From assembly GCA_009695305.1 (NCBI GenBank), contig SIBG01000004.1, forward strand, positions 19,933-83,932: a stretch of 64,000 nt of DNA, written 5' to 3'. Below are positions 9,076 to 24,418 of the stretch, one piece after another. A program made the translations under genes and the position numbers. The notes below the pieces were generated by a model. It was not told where the DNA came from. It made no database searches and saw only the letters and a list, made by a program, of their open reading frames with translations. How positions within the stretch are numbered: position 1 is the stretch's first letter; every line of letters begins with the position of its first letter. This stretch comes from Opitutus sp. (GTDB lineage Bacteria > Verrucomicrobiota > Verrucomicrobiia > Opitutales > Opitutaceae).

Positions 9076-9164
9076 TGCGGGCCGAAGCCGAAACGGATTG
9101 CGAGCCGTGAGCAACAAAAAGGCGTAAGTGTGCAACTCTAACGTGACGACGCGACGCGCGAGAT

Positions 9165-9248
9165 AAGCAGGCGCAGGGCACCACCATGCACCGTGGCATC
9201 GGCGATGAAGTTCCACGTCCAGACATGGCCGCGATGGGTCGCCTGGGT
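9165..9248 (-). pseudogene. IS3-type transposase (OrfB/integrase) fragment
   Basis: The 28 residues TQATHRGHVWTWNFIADATV HGGALRLL match the start of the rve integrase domain of IS3-family OrfB proteins, where HVWTWDF-type motifs carry the first catalytic Asp. Here the Asp position reads Asn (WTWNF). Nothing else of the transposase remains, and a REP-like repeat joins it at 9255. It marks past insertion activity in this island. Confidence 0.65.
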
Positions 9249-9254
9249 CGGCAG

Positions 9255-9275
9255 CCCGTCGGCGAGCGACGGCCC
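9255..9275. repeat. REP-like palindromic repeat, copy 1
   Basis: The 21-nt sequence CCCGTCGGCGAGCGACGGCCC contains a 6-bp hairpin (CCGTCG/CGACGG, loop GCGAG). An identical copy is at 9535-9555. Both flank the rpoC 3' end and the IS3 scrap. Confidence 0.7.
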
Positions 9276-9479
9276 AACTGCTCGCCCACCTCGGCCTGCG
9301 CCTGCCGAAGGGCCCGCGCGAAGTCGCGAATGTAGTGCCGAAAACCGGGGGTTGAATCGCGCAACCACCCGCCGGCCAGTTATTTGATTTTTCGAACTGC
9401 GGAACTTGAGTTAAAAGGTAGCGCTCTCAGTCGGCACGAACACTGCCCCCGGGTCGGCTGGACGCCGGCGCTACACGAA

Positions 9480-9509
9480 AAAGCCGCGCACCTTGCGGTG
9501 CGCGGCTTT
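9480..9509 (-). terminator. Intrinsic terminator downstream of rpoC
   Basis: AAAGCCGCGCACC (9480-9492) pairs perfectly with GGTGCGCGGCTTT (9497-9509) around a 4-nt loop. Read on the minus strand the stem ends in a run of five T residues. It lies 57 nt after the rpoC stop and separates the rpoBC unit from the island. Confidence 0.9.
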
Positions 9510-9534
9510 GAAGTTGTTTGAAGCGGGGCGGCGG

Positions 9535-9555
9535 CCCGTCGGCGAGCGACGGCCC
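9535..9555. repeat. REP-like palindromic repeat, copy 2
   Basis: Exact second copy of the 21-nt element at 9255-9275, located between the rpoC stop codon and its terminator, so it is transcribed in the rpoC 3' untranslated region. Confidence 0.7.
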
Positions 9556-9566
9556 TACGCTTCCGC

Positions 9567-13700
<4,134 letters not shown>

Positions 13701-13749
13701 GTGGTTGTCTCCCTAATTTTATGAATGGTGGAACGACGCGGGCCGCGGC

Positions 13750-17529
<3,780 letters not shown>

Positions 17530-17634
17530 GAGAGTTTCCCGGTAGAGATTAAGAGACAGAAAAAAATGCGTCGCGCGGGCTGGTCAGCGTGAGAGGCGGG
17601 CAACGGACAAAGGGACAGAAATGGAAAAGGGAAA

Positions 17635-17664
17635 GGACAGGCCGTGCGGGCGCGCGGCCTGTCC
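17635..17664 (-). terminator. rplL-rpoB attenuator hairpin
   Basis: GGACAGGCCG (17635-17644) pairs perfectly with CGGCCTGTCC (17655-17664). On the minus strand the stem is followed by TTTCCCTTTTCC, an interrupted T-tract. Position and shape fit the partial terminator between rplL and rpoB known in E. coli, which makes L7/L12 more abundant than polymerase subunits. Confidence 0.75.
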
Positions 17665-17706
17665 CGAAGAATTCGGAAGCGATGCGAGTGGAATCGCCAA
17701 GCGATG

Positions 17707-18093
17707 TTACTTGAGCTCGACCGAGGCCCCGGCGGCCTCGAGCTTCTTTTTGATTTCCTCGGCCTCGGCCTTGGGGGCGTTTTCCTTGACGTTCTTGGGG
17801 GCCGCCTCGACGAGGTCCTTGGCCTCCTTGAGGCCGAGACCCGTGATGGCCCGGACTTCCTTGATGACGCCAATCTTGTTCGCGCCAGCCGCCTTGAGGA
17901 CGACGGTGAACTCGGTCTGCGCCTCGGCCGCCGGAGCGGCAGCGCCCGCAGCGCCACCCGCGGGTGCGGCGGCGACGGCAGCGGCGGCGGACACGCCCCA
18001 CTTGCCTTCGAGATCTTTGACGAGGGCGGCGAGTTCGAGGACGGGCTGGGCGGACAGCCACTCGATAACTTGGTCTTTGGTGATGTTGCTCAT
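17707..18093 (-). CDS. rplL: 50S ribosomal protein L7/L12
   Basis: This is a 128-residue L7/L12, the multicopy stalk protein that recruits translation GTPases. The N-terminal dimerisation helix region ([20 protein letters not shown]) is followed by an Ala/Pro/Gly-rich hinge (about residues 36-58). The C-terminal domain has [13 protein letters not shown] and [20 protein letters not shown] motifs ([20 protein letters not shown] here). Length is normal. It follows rplJ by 149 nt and is followed by an attenuator before rpoB. Confidence 0.98.
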   Translation of the reverse strand: MSNITKDQVIEWLSAQPVLELAALVKDLEGKWGVSAAAAVAAAPAGGAAGAAAPAAEAQTEFTVVLKAAGANKIGVIKEVRAITGLGLKEAKDLVEAAPKNVKENAPKAEAEEIKKKLEAAGASVELK

Positions 18094-18242
18094 GTTGACT
18101 TCTCCTGGGGTGGACTAGCGGTTTCGAAGAATGAAACGCGTTTAAGAGACGTGTCCCCTAGCGTGCCCCGTTGGATATTTTGCTTGCCGGGCGCAGCGCG
18201 AAAAGCGCACGCCCAGAAAAATTGGTTGAGTGAAGGTGACGG

Positions 18243-18740
18243 TTAAACGGCCGGGGCAGCGGGCTGCTCCTTCTTGACCTTGGCATCGAGCACGCGGACG
18301 AAGGCGGCGGCGTTTTGCATGAAGAGGCCGAGGAGCTGCGCGCGCAGCACTTCGAAGGGGGGCAGGTCCGCGATCTTCGCGAGATCGACGGCGGTGATGA
18401 GCTTCTTGTCCATCACGCCCACCTTGACCTCGAGCTTCTGCTTGTCGGTGAAGAATTTCTTCAGGATTTTCGCCACGCCCGCGGAGTTCTTGCCGCCGAC
18501 GATGACGGCCGTCGGGCCAATCAGCGCGCTCTCGAATTCGGGCAGGCCGAGGGCCTTGGCCGCGACGCGGAGCGAGCTGTTTTTTACGACGTGGAACTCG
18601 GCCTTCTCGGCCGCGAGCTTCGCGCGGAGGTCAGCGACGTCGGCGACGGTGACCTTGGTAAAGTTGGCGAGGATGACGTAGTCGGACTTTTTCAGGTGCG
18701 TCTCGACCTCGGAAATCAAGTATTGTTTTTCGGCTCTCAT
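18243..18740 (-). CDS. rplJ: 50S ribosomal protein L10
   Basis: This is a 165-residue L10, which anchors the L7/L12 stalk to 23S rRNA and in E. coli represses its own mRNA. It contains the typical N-terminal MRAEKQYLISEVETHLKKSD, the central AEKAEFHVVKNSSLRVAAKA and the C-terminal amphipathic helix used to bind L7/L12 dimers. It follows rplA by 14 nt, so there is no long L10-binding leader here of the E. coli type. The 149-nt spacer to rplL could hold regulatory structure. Confidence 0.96.
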   Translation of the reverse strand: MRAEKQYLISEVETHLKKSDYVILANFTKVTVADVADLRAKLAAEKAEFHVVKNSSLRVAAKALGLPEFESALIGPTAVIVGGKNSAGVAKILKKFFTDKQKLEVKVGVMDKKLITAVDLAKIADLPPFEVLRAQLLGLFMQNAAAFVRVLDAKVKKEQPAAPAV

Positions 18741-18754
18741 GGGTCGGGCTCCGG

Positions 18755-19453
18755 TTAGAATTTGCTGAACTCGGTGGATGCGATCTGCACTCCCGGGCTC
18801 ATACTGGACGACAGGGCGATGCTCTTGATGAACTGGCTGCCTTTGAACGAGGCGGGCTTGGACTTACCGACGGCCTCGAGGACCACCTGCACGTTTTCCA
18901 AAATCTGCGCCGGGGTGAACGAGCGCTTGCCGACGCCGACGCCAATGTTGGCCGTCTTGTCCATCTTGAACTCCACGCGGCCAGCCTTGACGGCCTTGAT
19001 GCCGGCAACGATGTCGTCGGTCACGGTGCCGGACTTTGGGTTCGGCATGAGGCCCTTGGGGCCGAGGACGCGGGCGAGGGTGCGGACGGTCTTCATCGCC
19101 TCGGTCGTCGCGATGGCGACGTCGAAGTCGAGCCAGCCGGCGTTGACCTTGGTCATCAGGTCCTGCAAGCCAGCGTGGTCGGCGCCGGCGGCGAGGGCCT
19201 TCGCGGCATCATCGGTGAAGACGAGCACGCGGACTTTCTTGCCGGAACCGTTCGGCAACGGCGTGGTGCCGCGGACGTTTTGGTCGCCGGACGTCGGATC
19301 GACGCCGAGGCGGAACGAGAGTTCGACGGTCTCGTCGAACTTCGCCTTCGGGAATTTGGCGAGGATGTCCACCGCGTCCTTGAGCGGGTAATCCTTGGTG
19401 AGATCGGCGACTTTGACGGCGCTGAGGTAGCGTTTGCTGTGTTTATTGGGCAT
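18755..19453 (-). CDS. rplA: 50S ribosomal protein L1
   Basis: This is a 232-residue L1, part of the mobile stalk that helps move deacylated tRNA out of the E site. The signature VLGPKGLMPNPKSGTVTDDI and the TFKMDK-like VEFKMDKTANIGVGVGKRSF are present, and the start MPNKHSKRYLSAVKVADLTK is typical. Length is normal. It follows rplK after a 110-nt spacer. Confidence 0.98.
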   Translation of the reverse strand: MPNKHSKRYLSAVKVADLTKDYPLKDAVDILAKFPKAKFDETVELSFRLGVDPTSGDQNVRGTTPLPNGSGKKVRVLVFTDDAAKALAAGADHAGLQDLMTKVNAGWLDFDVAIATTEAMKTVRTLARVLGPKGLMPNPKSGTVTDDIVAGIKAVKAGRVEFKMDKTANIGVGVGKRSFTPAQILENVQVVLEAVGKSKPASFKGSQFIKSIALSSSMSPGVQIASTEFSKF

Positions 19454-19563
19454 GTTGGACTCCGTGCGGTGCGAACGTCCCGGTGGGGACTCCCGCGGTG
19501 AGTGGTTGGTTGGATGAAAAAGTAGCTGGATGACTCAGTCGTTTTCGCGCGGTGCAAGGACGA

Positions 19564-19989
19564 TCAATCGATGACGTCGATGCCCATGTTGCGGGCGGTG
19601 CCGGCGATGATCTTGATCCCGGCGGCCTCGTCCTTCGCGTTCATATCGGCCCGCTTGATCTTCCAGATCTCGGCGAGTTGCTTCTTGGTGACCTTCCCGA
19701 CCTTGTCCTGGTTGGGCTTGGCGGAACCGCTGGCGATGTTGGCGGCCTTCTTCAGCAGGATCGACGCCGGCGGCGACTTGAGGATGAACGTGAAGCTCTT
19801 GTCAGTGAAGACCGTGATCACGACCGGCAGGATCATGCCGTTTTGGTCTTTGGTTTTGGCGTTAAATTCTTTGCAGAACGCCATGATGTTGACGCCTTGC
19901 GCACCGAGGGCGGGTCCGACCGGGGGCGCGGGATTGGCGGCGCCGGCGGGGAGCTGGAGGCGGATATAACCTTGGATCTTTTTGGCCAT
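19564..19989 (-). CDS. rplK: 50S ribosomal protein L11
   Basis: This is a 141-residue L11, which binds the GTPase-associated centre of 23S rRNA and is needed for stringent-response sensing. The N-terminal Pro-rich face ([20 protein letters not shown]) and the C-terminal [12 protein letters not shown] are canonical. It lies 30 nt downstream of nusG, in the conserved secE-nusG-rplKAJL-rpoBC order. Confidence 0.98.
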   Translation of the reverse strand: MAKKIQGYIRLQLPAGAANPAPPVGPALGAQGVNIMAFCKEFNAKTKDQNGMILPVVITVFTDKSFTFILKSPPASILLKKAANIASGSAKPNQDKVGKVTKKQLAEIWKIKRADMNAKDEAAGIKIIAGTARNMGIDVID

Positions 19990-20019
19990 GATGAAAAAAT
20001 TTAGCTGGGAAAGCAGGGT

Positions 20020-20598
20020 TTACTCGGCGGCGCGCTGGACCTGCCAATATTCGAGCTCGACCGGGGTGAACCGGCCGAAAATGGAAACGGACACCTTGAG
20101 CTTGCCGCGGTCCGGATCGATTTCGTCGATGCGACCGGTGAGCGAGGCGAAGGCCCCGTCGGTGATCTTCACTTCTTCGCCCACGGTATATTGGATCTTC
20201 GGCACTTCCTTGCCGTTGGCGGCTTCGATGCGGGCATGAATCTCGTCGATCTCGCTTTGGCGCAGCGCCGCGGGGCGGTCGCCGCCCACGAAGCCGATGA
20301 CCCCGGCGACTTCCTTCACAAAATACCACGGCTTGTTGATGACTTTTTTGTCCTCCCCATAGAGGCAGATCTGGATGAACACATACCCCGGGTAGAGCTT
20401 GCGGACCTTGGTGGACTTCTTGCCGTTCTTCACTTCCGACACAACCTCAGTCGGGAGGAGCACCTCGAAGATCGCGTCGTCGAGCTCCTCCACCTTCTTA
20501 AACTTCTCGATGTAGTTCTTCACCTTGTTCTCCTGACCGGAGAGCGTGTGCAGGGCGAACCATTGGGCGGTGGTGGGCACGGTCGAGGGAGTGGACAT
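20020..20598 (-). CDS. nusG: Transcription termination/antitermination factor NusG
   Basis: This is a 192-residue NusG from ATG 20598, 14 nt after the secE stop; the upstream in-frame extension overlaps secE and was rejected. The N-terminal NGN domain has WFALHTLSGQENKVKNYIEK and PGYVFIQICLY, and the C-terminal KOW domain has EEVKITDGAFASLTGRIDEI. It binds the clamp of RNA polymerase and, through KOW, Rho or ribosomal S10. The RNA polymerase, S10 and NusG genes are all in this window. Confidence 0.97.
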   Translation of the reverse strand: MSTPSTVPTTAQWFALHTLSGQENKVKNYIEKFKKVEELDDAIFEVLLPTEVVSEVKNGKKSTKVRKLYPGYVFIQICLYGEDKKVINKPWYFVKEVAGVIGFVGGDRPAALRQSEIDEIHARIEAANGKEVPKIQYTVGEEVKITDGAFASLTGRIDEIDPDRGKLKVSVSIFGRFTPVELEYWQVQRAAE

Positions 20599-20612
20599 GG
20601 CGGGGATCGACT

Positions 20613-20816
20613 TTAGCTGACCCAGGAGGTGACGAGGTCGATGACCTGATAAAGCGAGTAGTCGCTGATCGCGGTAAACACCCCGAGCAGGAGCGAGGCG
20701 GCGACCACCACGACGGTGGAGTCGCGCAGCTCGGTGCGAGTGGGCCAGGAGGCCTTCTCGAGTTCGCCCCACAGCTCACCGGTGAAGATGCGGACTTTTT
20801 GAAACGGGTTTTTCAT
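20613..20816 (-). CDS. secE: Preprotein translocase subunit SecE
   Basis: This is a 67-residue single-pass SecE: an amphipathic N-terminal part (PFQKVRIFTGELWGELEKAS), the conserved WPTRTEL motif, then one transmembrane helix (about 34-55). This is the short form found in most non-enteric bacteria. It stabilises SecY in the inner-membrane translocon. It begins only 11 nt after the 3' end of tRNA-Trp, so tRNA processing would free the secE leader. Confidence 0.95.
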   Translation of the reverse strand: MKNPFQKVRIFTGELWGELEKASWPTRTELRDSTVVVVAASLLLGVFTAISDYSLYQVIDLVTSWVS

Positions 20817-20827
20817 GGCTTGGAATT

Positions 20828-20903
20828 TGGCAGGCGCGGAGGGACTCGAACCCCCAACCGACGGTTTTGGAGACCGCTACTCTACCAATTGAGCTACACG
20901 CCT
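20828..20903 (-). tRNA. tRNA-Trp (CCA anticodon)
   Basis: The cloverleaf reads on the minus strand with acceptor AGGCGTG pairing CGCGCCT (one G-U pair), anticodon loop CTCCAAA giving CCA, T-loop GGTTCGAGTC-type sequence, and an encoded 3' CCA after discriminator G. It sits between tuf and secE, probably on one transcript. Confidence 0.96.
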
Positions 20904-20985
20904 GTGATGGGCTTTCTTAGCCGACGCAGCCGAGGCCCCGGAAACGAGACCTCGGCGGTGCCGGGTTAAAAGGTTGAGGGACCGT

Positions 20986-22176
20986 TTACTCGATGATCTC
21001 CGTGATGCGACCGGCACCGATGGTGCGGCCACCTTCGCGAATGGCGAACTTCTGGGCCTTCTCCATCGCGATCGCAGAAATGAGATCGATTTCGACCGCG
21101 ATGTTATCGCCCGGCATGATCATCTCGACGCCCTTCGGGAGGTTGACGATCCCGGTTACGTCGGTCGTGCGGAAGTAGAATTGCGGACGATAACCGTTGA
21201 AGAACGGCGTGTGGCGGCCGCCCTCGTCCTTCGACAGGACGTAGATTTCGGCCTTCGCCTTCTTGTGCGGCGTGATCGACTTCGGAGCGGCGAGAACCTG
21301 GCCGCGCTCGATGCCTTCTTTCTCAATGCCGCGGAGGAGGATACCGACGTTGTCGCCGGCCTGACCGCTATCGAGCAGCTTCCGGAACATTTCGATGCCA
21401 GTCACGACCGAAGTCGTGGTGTCACGGAGGCCGACGATTTCAACGGTGTCGTTGACCTTGACCACGCCGCGCTCAATGCGGCCGGTGGCGACGGTGCCGC
21501 GACCGGTGATGGAGAACACGTCCTCGACGGACATCAGGAACGGCTTGTCCATCTCACGGACGGGCTCCGGGATCTCGTTATCGATGGCGGTCATCAAATC
21601 GGTGATGGCCTTCGTGCCCTCGGGCGTGCCCGCGAGGGCCGCCGTGGCGGAGCCGCGGATGATCGTGGCGGTATTACCGTCAAATTTATACTTCGTCAGG
21701 AGCTCGCGGATCTCCATCTCGACGAGGTCCAGCAGTTCCGCGTCTTCCAGCAGGTCGACCTTGTTCAGGAACACGACGAGCTTCGGCACCCCGACCTGAT
21801 AGGCGAGGAGGATGTGCTCGCGGGTCTGCGGCATCGGACCATCCGCGGCCGAGACGACGAGGATCGCCCCGTCCATCTGGGCGGCGCCCGTGATCATGTT
21901 CTTGACGAAATCGGCGTGGCCGGGGCAGTCGACGTGCGCATAATGGCGCTTGTCGGACTCGTATTCCACGTGGGCGACGGAGATCGTGACGATCTTCGAC
22001 GCATCGCGGACGGTGCCGCCCTTGGCGATGTCCGCGTAGGACTTCGCCTCGGCAAGACCTTTGCGGGCCTGCACGGCGAGGATCGACGTGGTCAAGGTGG
22101 TCTTACCGTGGTCAACGTGGCCAATGGTGCCGACGTTTACGTGCGGTTTCTTGCGTTCAAATGTGGCTTTAGCCAT
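20986..22176 (-). CDS. tuf: Translation elongation factor Tu
   Basis: This is a 396-residue EF-Tu that delivers aminoacyl-tRNA to the ribosome. The start at ATG 22176 ([20 protein letters not shown]) fits the family; the in-frame extension upstream covers the tRNA-Thr spacer and is rejected. G1 [11 protein letters not shown]3 [20 protein letters not shown] and G4 NKVDLL are present. It lies between tRNA-Thr and tRNA-Trp as in the E. coli tufB locus. No second tuf is present next to fusA. Confidence 0.98.
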   Translation of the reverse strand: MAKATFERKKPHVNVGTIGHVDHGKTTLTTSILAVQARKGLAEAKSYADIAKGGTVRDASKIVTISVAHVEYESDKRHYAHVDCPGHADFVKNMITGAAQMDGAILVVSAADGPMPQTREHILLAYQVGVPKLVVFLNKVDLLEDAELLDLVEMEIRELLTKYKFDGNTATIIRGSATAALAGTPEGTKAITDLMTAIDNEIPEPVREMDKPFLMSVEDVFSITGRGTVATGRIERGVVKVNDTVEIVGLRDTTTSVVTGIEMFRKLLDSGQAGDNVGILLRGIEKEGIERGQVLAAPKSITPHKKAKAEIYVLSKDEGGRHTPFFNGYRPQFYFRTTDVTGIVNLPKGVEMIMPGDNIAVEIDLISAIAMEKAQKFAIREGGRTIGAGRITEIIE

Positions 22177-22266
22177 GTGCGTGTGAGACGGATGTTTGGG
22201 TTGAGATGAAAAGTGACTTCTGGTTTTGCGTCGGAGAAGCCTGGCCGACGTCTCGTTTATTGGCAC

Positions 22267-22342
22267 TGGAGCCCAGAATCGGATTTGAACCGACGACCTC
22301 GTCCTTACCAAGGACGTGCTCTGCCAACTGAGCTATCTGGGC
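22267..22342 (-). tRNA. tRNA-Thr (GGT anticodon)
   Basis: On the minus strand the acceptor GCCCAGA pairs with TCTGGGC, the anticodon stem CGTCC/GGACG encloses TTGGTAA (anticodon GGT), and CCA is encoded after discriminator T. It is 90 nt upstream of tuf, matching the tRNA-tufB arrangement of many bacteria. Confidence 0.96.
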
Positions 22343-22436
22343 AGACCAAGGGAGTGCCAATAAACGAAAAGAGCCGGTGAAAGTGCAGCCCGCATTTGGC
22401 ACCGTCAACAGCAAATTAGCTCTTTTCCCGGAAAAT

Positions 22437-23189
22437 CTAGGGGCCGATGCCAATCCGATAAAATCCAGGAGCCAAACGCTCCCCCACCCGCAGCGTCCGC
22501 ACGAGGTAATTCTGAAAATAAGCGTCCACCTCCTCCACCCCCGAGCGCGCCGTCAGCACGAGCGGACCGACCAGTCCTGCCGCATCCACTGCCGCCAGAA
22601 ACTCCATCGGCTGCCAGGTTCGACCGGCCGGTGGCCGCGCCGCCGCCGCCAGAGCCTGCACCTGGGCCAGGCGCTGCCTCGGCAGCGCCTGCTGCCCGGT
22701 GCCCGCTGCGACGATTTCCACGAATGCCCCGCGCGCCGGCAACACCACCCCCGGCGGCTCGGCCCGCCCTAACCCCAGCAACAAAACCCCGGGCGCGTCC
22801 GCCGCGAGCGCGTCGGTTGGCCTGGCCGGCGCATCAACCGGCGGGGGCAATCTGAACTCCGGCCCGGTCTCCGCAAAATTCAGTTTCGGCGGAATACGAT
22901 AACTCTGAAAAGTCCCACCCGGTTCGAGCGGTGCGACGTCCTTTTGAGCCGAATTGTGCTTCGTCGGCAGAAACAACGGCGTCGGATCGAGCAGGGTCGC
23001 CGCATCATTCAGCGCCGAGTTCGCATCAAGCTTTTGCAGGTCGATCGACTGGCCGGCCCGTGGCGCCGACGGGCCGGGCGGCAGCCGCTTGGGCCCGCTG
23101 AGCAACGCCACCACCAAGGCCGTCGCGACCACGCCGCAACCTGCCGCCCACGCCCAGCGGCGTTTGCCGCCTTTGGTCCGCGTGCTCAT
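22437..23189 (-). CDS. TonB-like energy transducer protein, divergent
   Basis: This is a 250-residue protein with a short basic N-terminus, one transmembrane helix (WAWAAGCGVVATALVVALLS, about 12-31) and a Pro/Ala-rich periplasmic part. The C-terminal segment (TARSGVEEVDAYFQNYLVRT) has the SGxxEVD pattern of TonB C-terminal domains. It starts one base after the exbD stop, so the three genes exbB-exbD-tonB-like are coupled. By context it should transmit energy from the ExbB-ExbD motor to an outer-membrane partner. The sequence is weakly conserved, so the TonB assignment is an inference from layout and C-terminus. Confidence 0.55.
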   Translation of the reverse strand: MSTRTKGGKRRWAWAAGCGVVATALVVALLSGPKRLPPGPSAPRAGQSIDLQKLDANSALNDAATLLDPTPLFLPTKHNSAQKDVAPLEPGGTFQSYRIPPKLNFAETGPEFRLPPPVDAPARPTDALAADAPGVLLLGLGRAEPPGVVLPARGAFVEIVAAGTGQQALPRQRLAQVQALAAAARPPAGRTWQPMEFLAAVDAAGLVGPLVLTARSGVEEVDAYFQNYLVRTLRVGERLAPGFYRIGIGP

Positions 23190-23190
23190 T

Positions 23191-23640
23191 TCAACGTGCT
23201 CCCGCTGACTTGAGTGTGGCGGGCTCTTCCGCGCCCCAAAGCACCGTAAATCCCGCTTCGGCCGCCGCGCCGGCGATATCGGCTAGATCACCCGACGTCA
23301 CCCCGGCGCTCGCTTTTACCAGGAGCGAAGGCTGCCGCGTCTTCTTGGCCTCCACTTTCAGCCAATCGCGCAAGCGCCGCAGGTCAGCGGGGCCATCGTC
23401 GAGGAAAATCAATCCCGCTTGCGTCACGGTGATGTGATGGGTCGCCCGCGCCGCACCCGCGCGCGCGCCGGCCACCTGCTTCATTTGAAAGTTCACCCCG
23501 AGTCCCGGCGCGAGCACGAAACGCGACCCAAACATCGAGAAAAACAGCGCCACCAATCCCGCGTTCACGAGGAACAGCGCGTCGAAATTCCGCGGCGCGG
23601 GCCGCAGCTTTGCGACGAGATCGAGCGGACGCGTGATCAT
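23191..23640 (-). CDS. exbD: ExbD/TolR-like biopolymer transport protein with Asn at the motor Asp position
   Basis: This is a 149-residue single-pass protein from ATG 23640, overlapping the exbB stop as ATGA. It has a cytoplasmic N-terminus, one helix (FLVNAGLVALFFSMFG) and a periplasmic domain with HITVTQAGLIFLDDGPADL, like the ExbD/TolR fold. In ExbD the helix carries an essential Asp (E. coli D25, context PFIDVMLVLLIIF). Aligned here, that position is Asn in FLVNAGLVALFF. This could make it a non-motor partner or shift proton conduction elsewhere. It is placed between exbB and a TonB-like gene. Confidence 0.75.
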   Translation of the reverse strand: MITRPLDLVAKLRPAPRNFDALFLVNAGLVALFFSMFGSRFVLAPGLGVNFQMKQVAGARAGAARATHHITVTQAGLIFLDDGPADLRRLRDWLKVEAKKTRQPSLLVKASAGVTSGDLADIAGAAAEAGFTVLWGAEEPATLKSAGAR

Positions 23641-24311
23641 TTTTTCTCCCCGTCCGCGGCCCCGCCCGGGGCGTCGTCGCCCGGCTTCACCCCGCGATAC
23701 TCGGTCAGCAGATAGCGCATGATCTCGTTGCCCGACCATTCCATGTCGCGCACGATCGCCCGCACGCGACTGCTCAGAAAATGGTGGGCGAGGTGCGCGG
23801 GGATCGCGAGCATCAGGCTGCCCGCCGTGCTCAACAATGCCTGCCACATGCCCTTCGACAACGCGCTGGCCGTCACGTAGTCGCCCTGCTCAAACGCGAC
23901 AAACGTCGTGATCATGCCCAGCACGGTGCCGAGCACCCCGACGAGCGGCGCCACCTGCGCGATCGCCGCGATCGAGCCGAGTCGTCGCTCGAGCGCGGGC
24001 AACTCCACCACCGCCGCCTCCTGCACTTGAAACCGCATCGCATCCGCCTCGTCGCCCGCGTGCAACAGCGCCGTCTTCACAATCGCCGCGACTGGACCGG
24101 GGGTCTCCTCGCAGACCGTCAGCGCCTCGACCAGCCGGCGCTTCGCCAGGATGTTCTTAAGGCCGTCGACGAACTCCTTCGCGCGGATCTGCCCGCGATG
24201 CAGATACAACATGCGTTCGACAAACAGCACGAGCGCGAGCCCGCCGAGCCCGAACAGCACATAAATCATCGGGCCGCCCTTGGCGAGGAGTGTGAAATCG
24301 AAAGCGGACAT
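23637..24311 (-). CDS. exbB: MotA/TolQ/ExbB proton channel family protein
   Basis: This is a 224-residue protein with three transmembrane segments (about 14-32, 115-140, 157-178). The conserved channel region reads VAPLVGVLGTVLGMITTFVA and then QALLSTAGSLMLAIPAHLAH, which keep the Thr residues that line the ExbB pore. Together with ExbD it forms the inner-membrane proton motor that powers TonB-type transport. It overlaps exbD by four bases and lies 107 nt after the TPR gene, probably in one operon. Confidence 0.88.
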   Translation of the reverse strand: MSAFDFTLLAKGGPMIYVLFGLGGLALVLFVERMLYLHRGQIRAKEFVDGLKNILAKRRLVEALTVCEETPGPVAAIVKTALLHAGDEADAMRFQVQEAAVVELPALERRLGSIAAIAQVAPLVGVLGTVLGMITTFVAFEQGDYVTASALSKGMWQALLSTAGSLMLAIPAHLAHHFLSSRVRAIVRDMEWSGNEIMRYLLTEYRGVKPGDDAPGGAADGEKK

Positions 24312-24418
24312 CGGTGACGAAAGTTAGAGTGGGTTCACCCTCGGGCGTAAATTCGAAACGCTCCGCGCGCCGGCGCTGCCGGCGGTGAGCCTGGTCGAAT
24401 CGAGCTTGGCCGAAGGGC

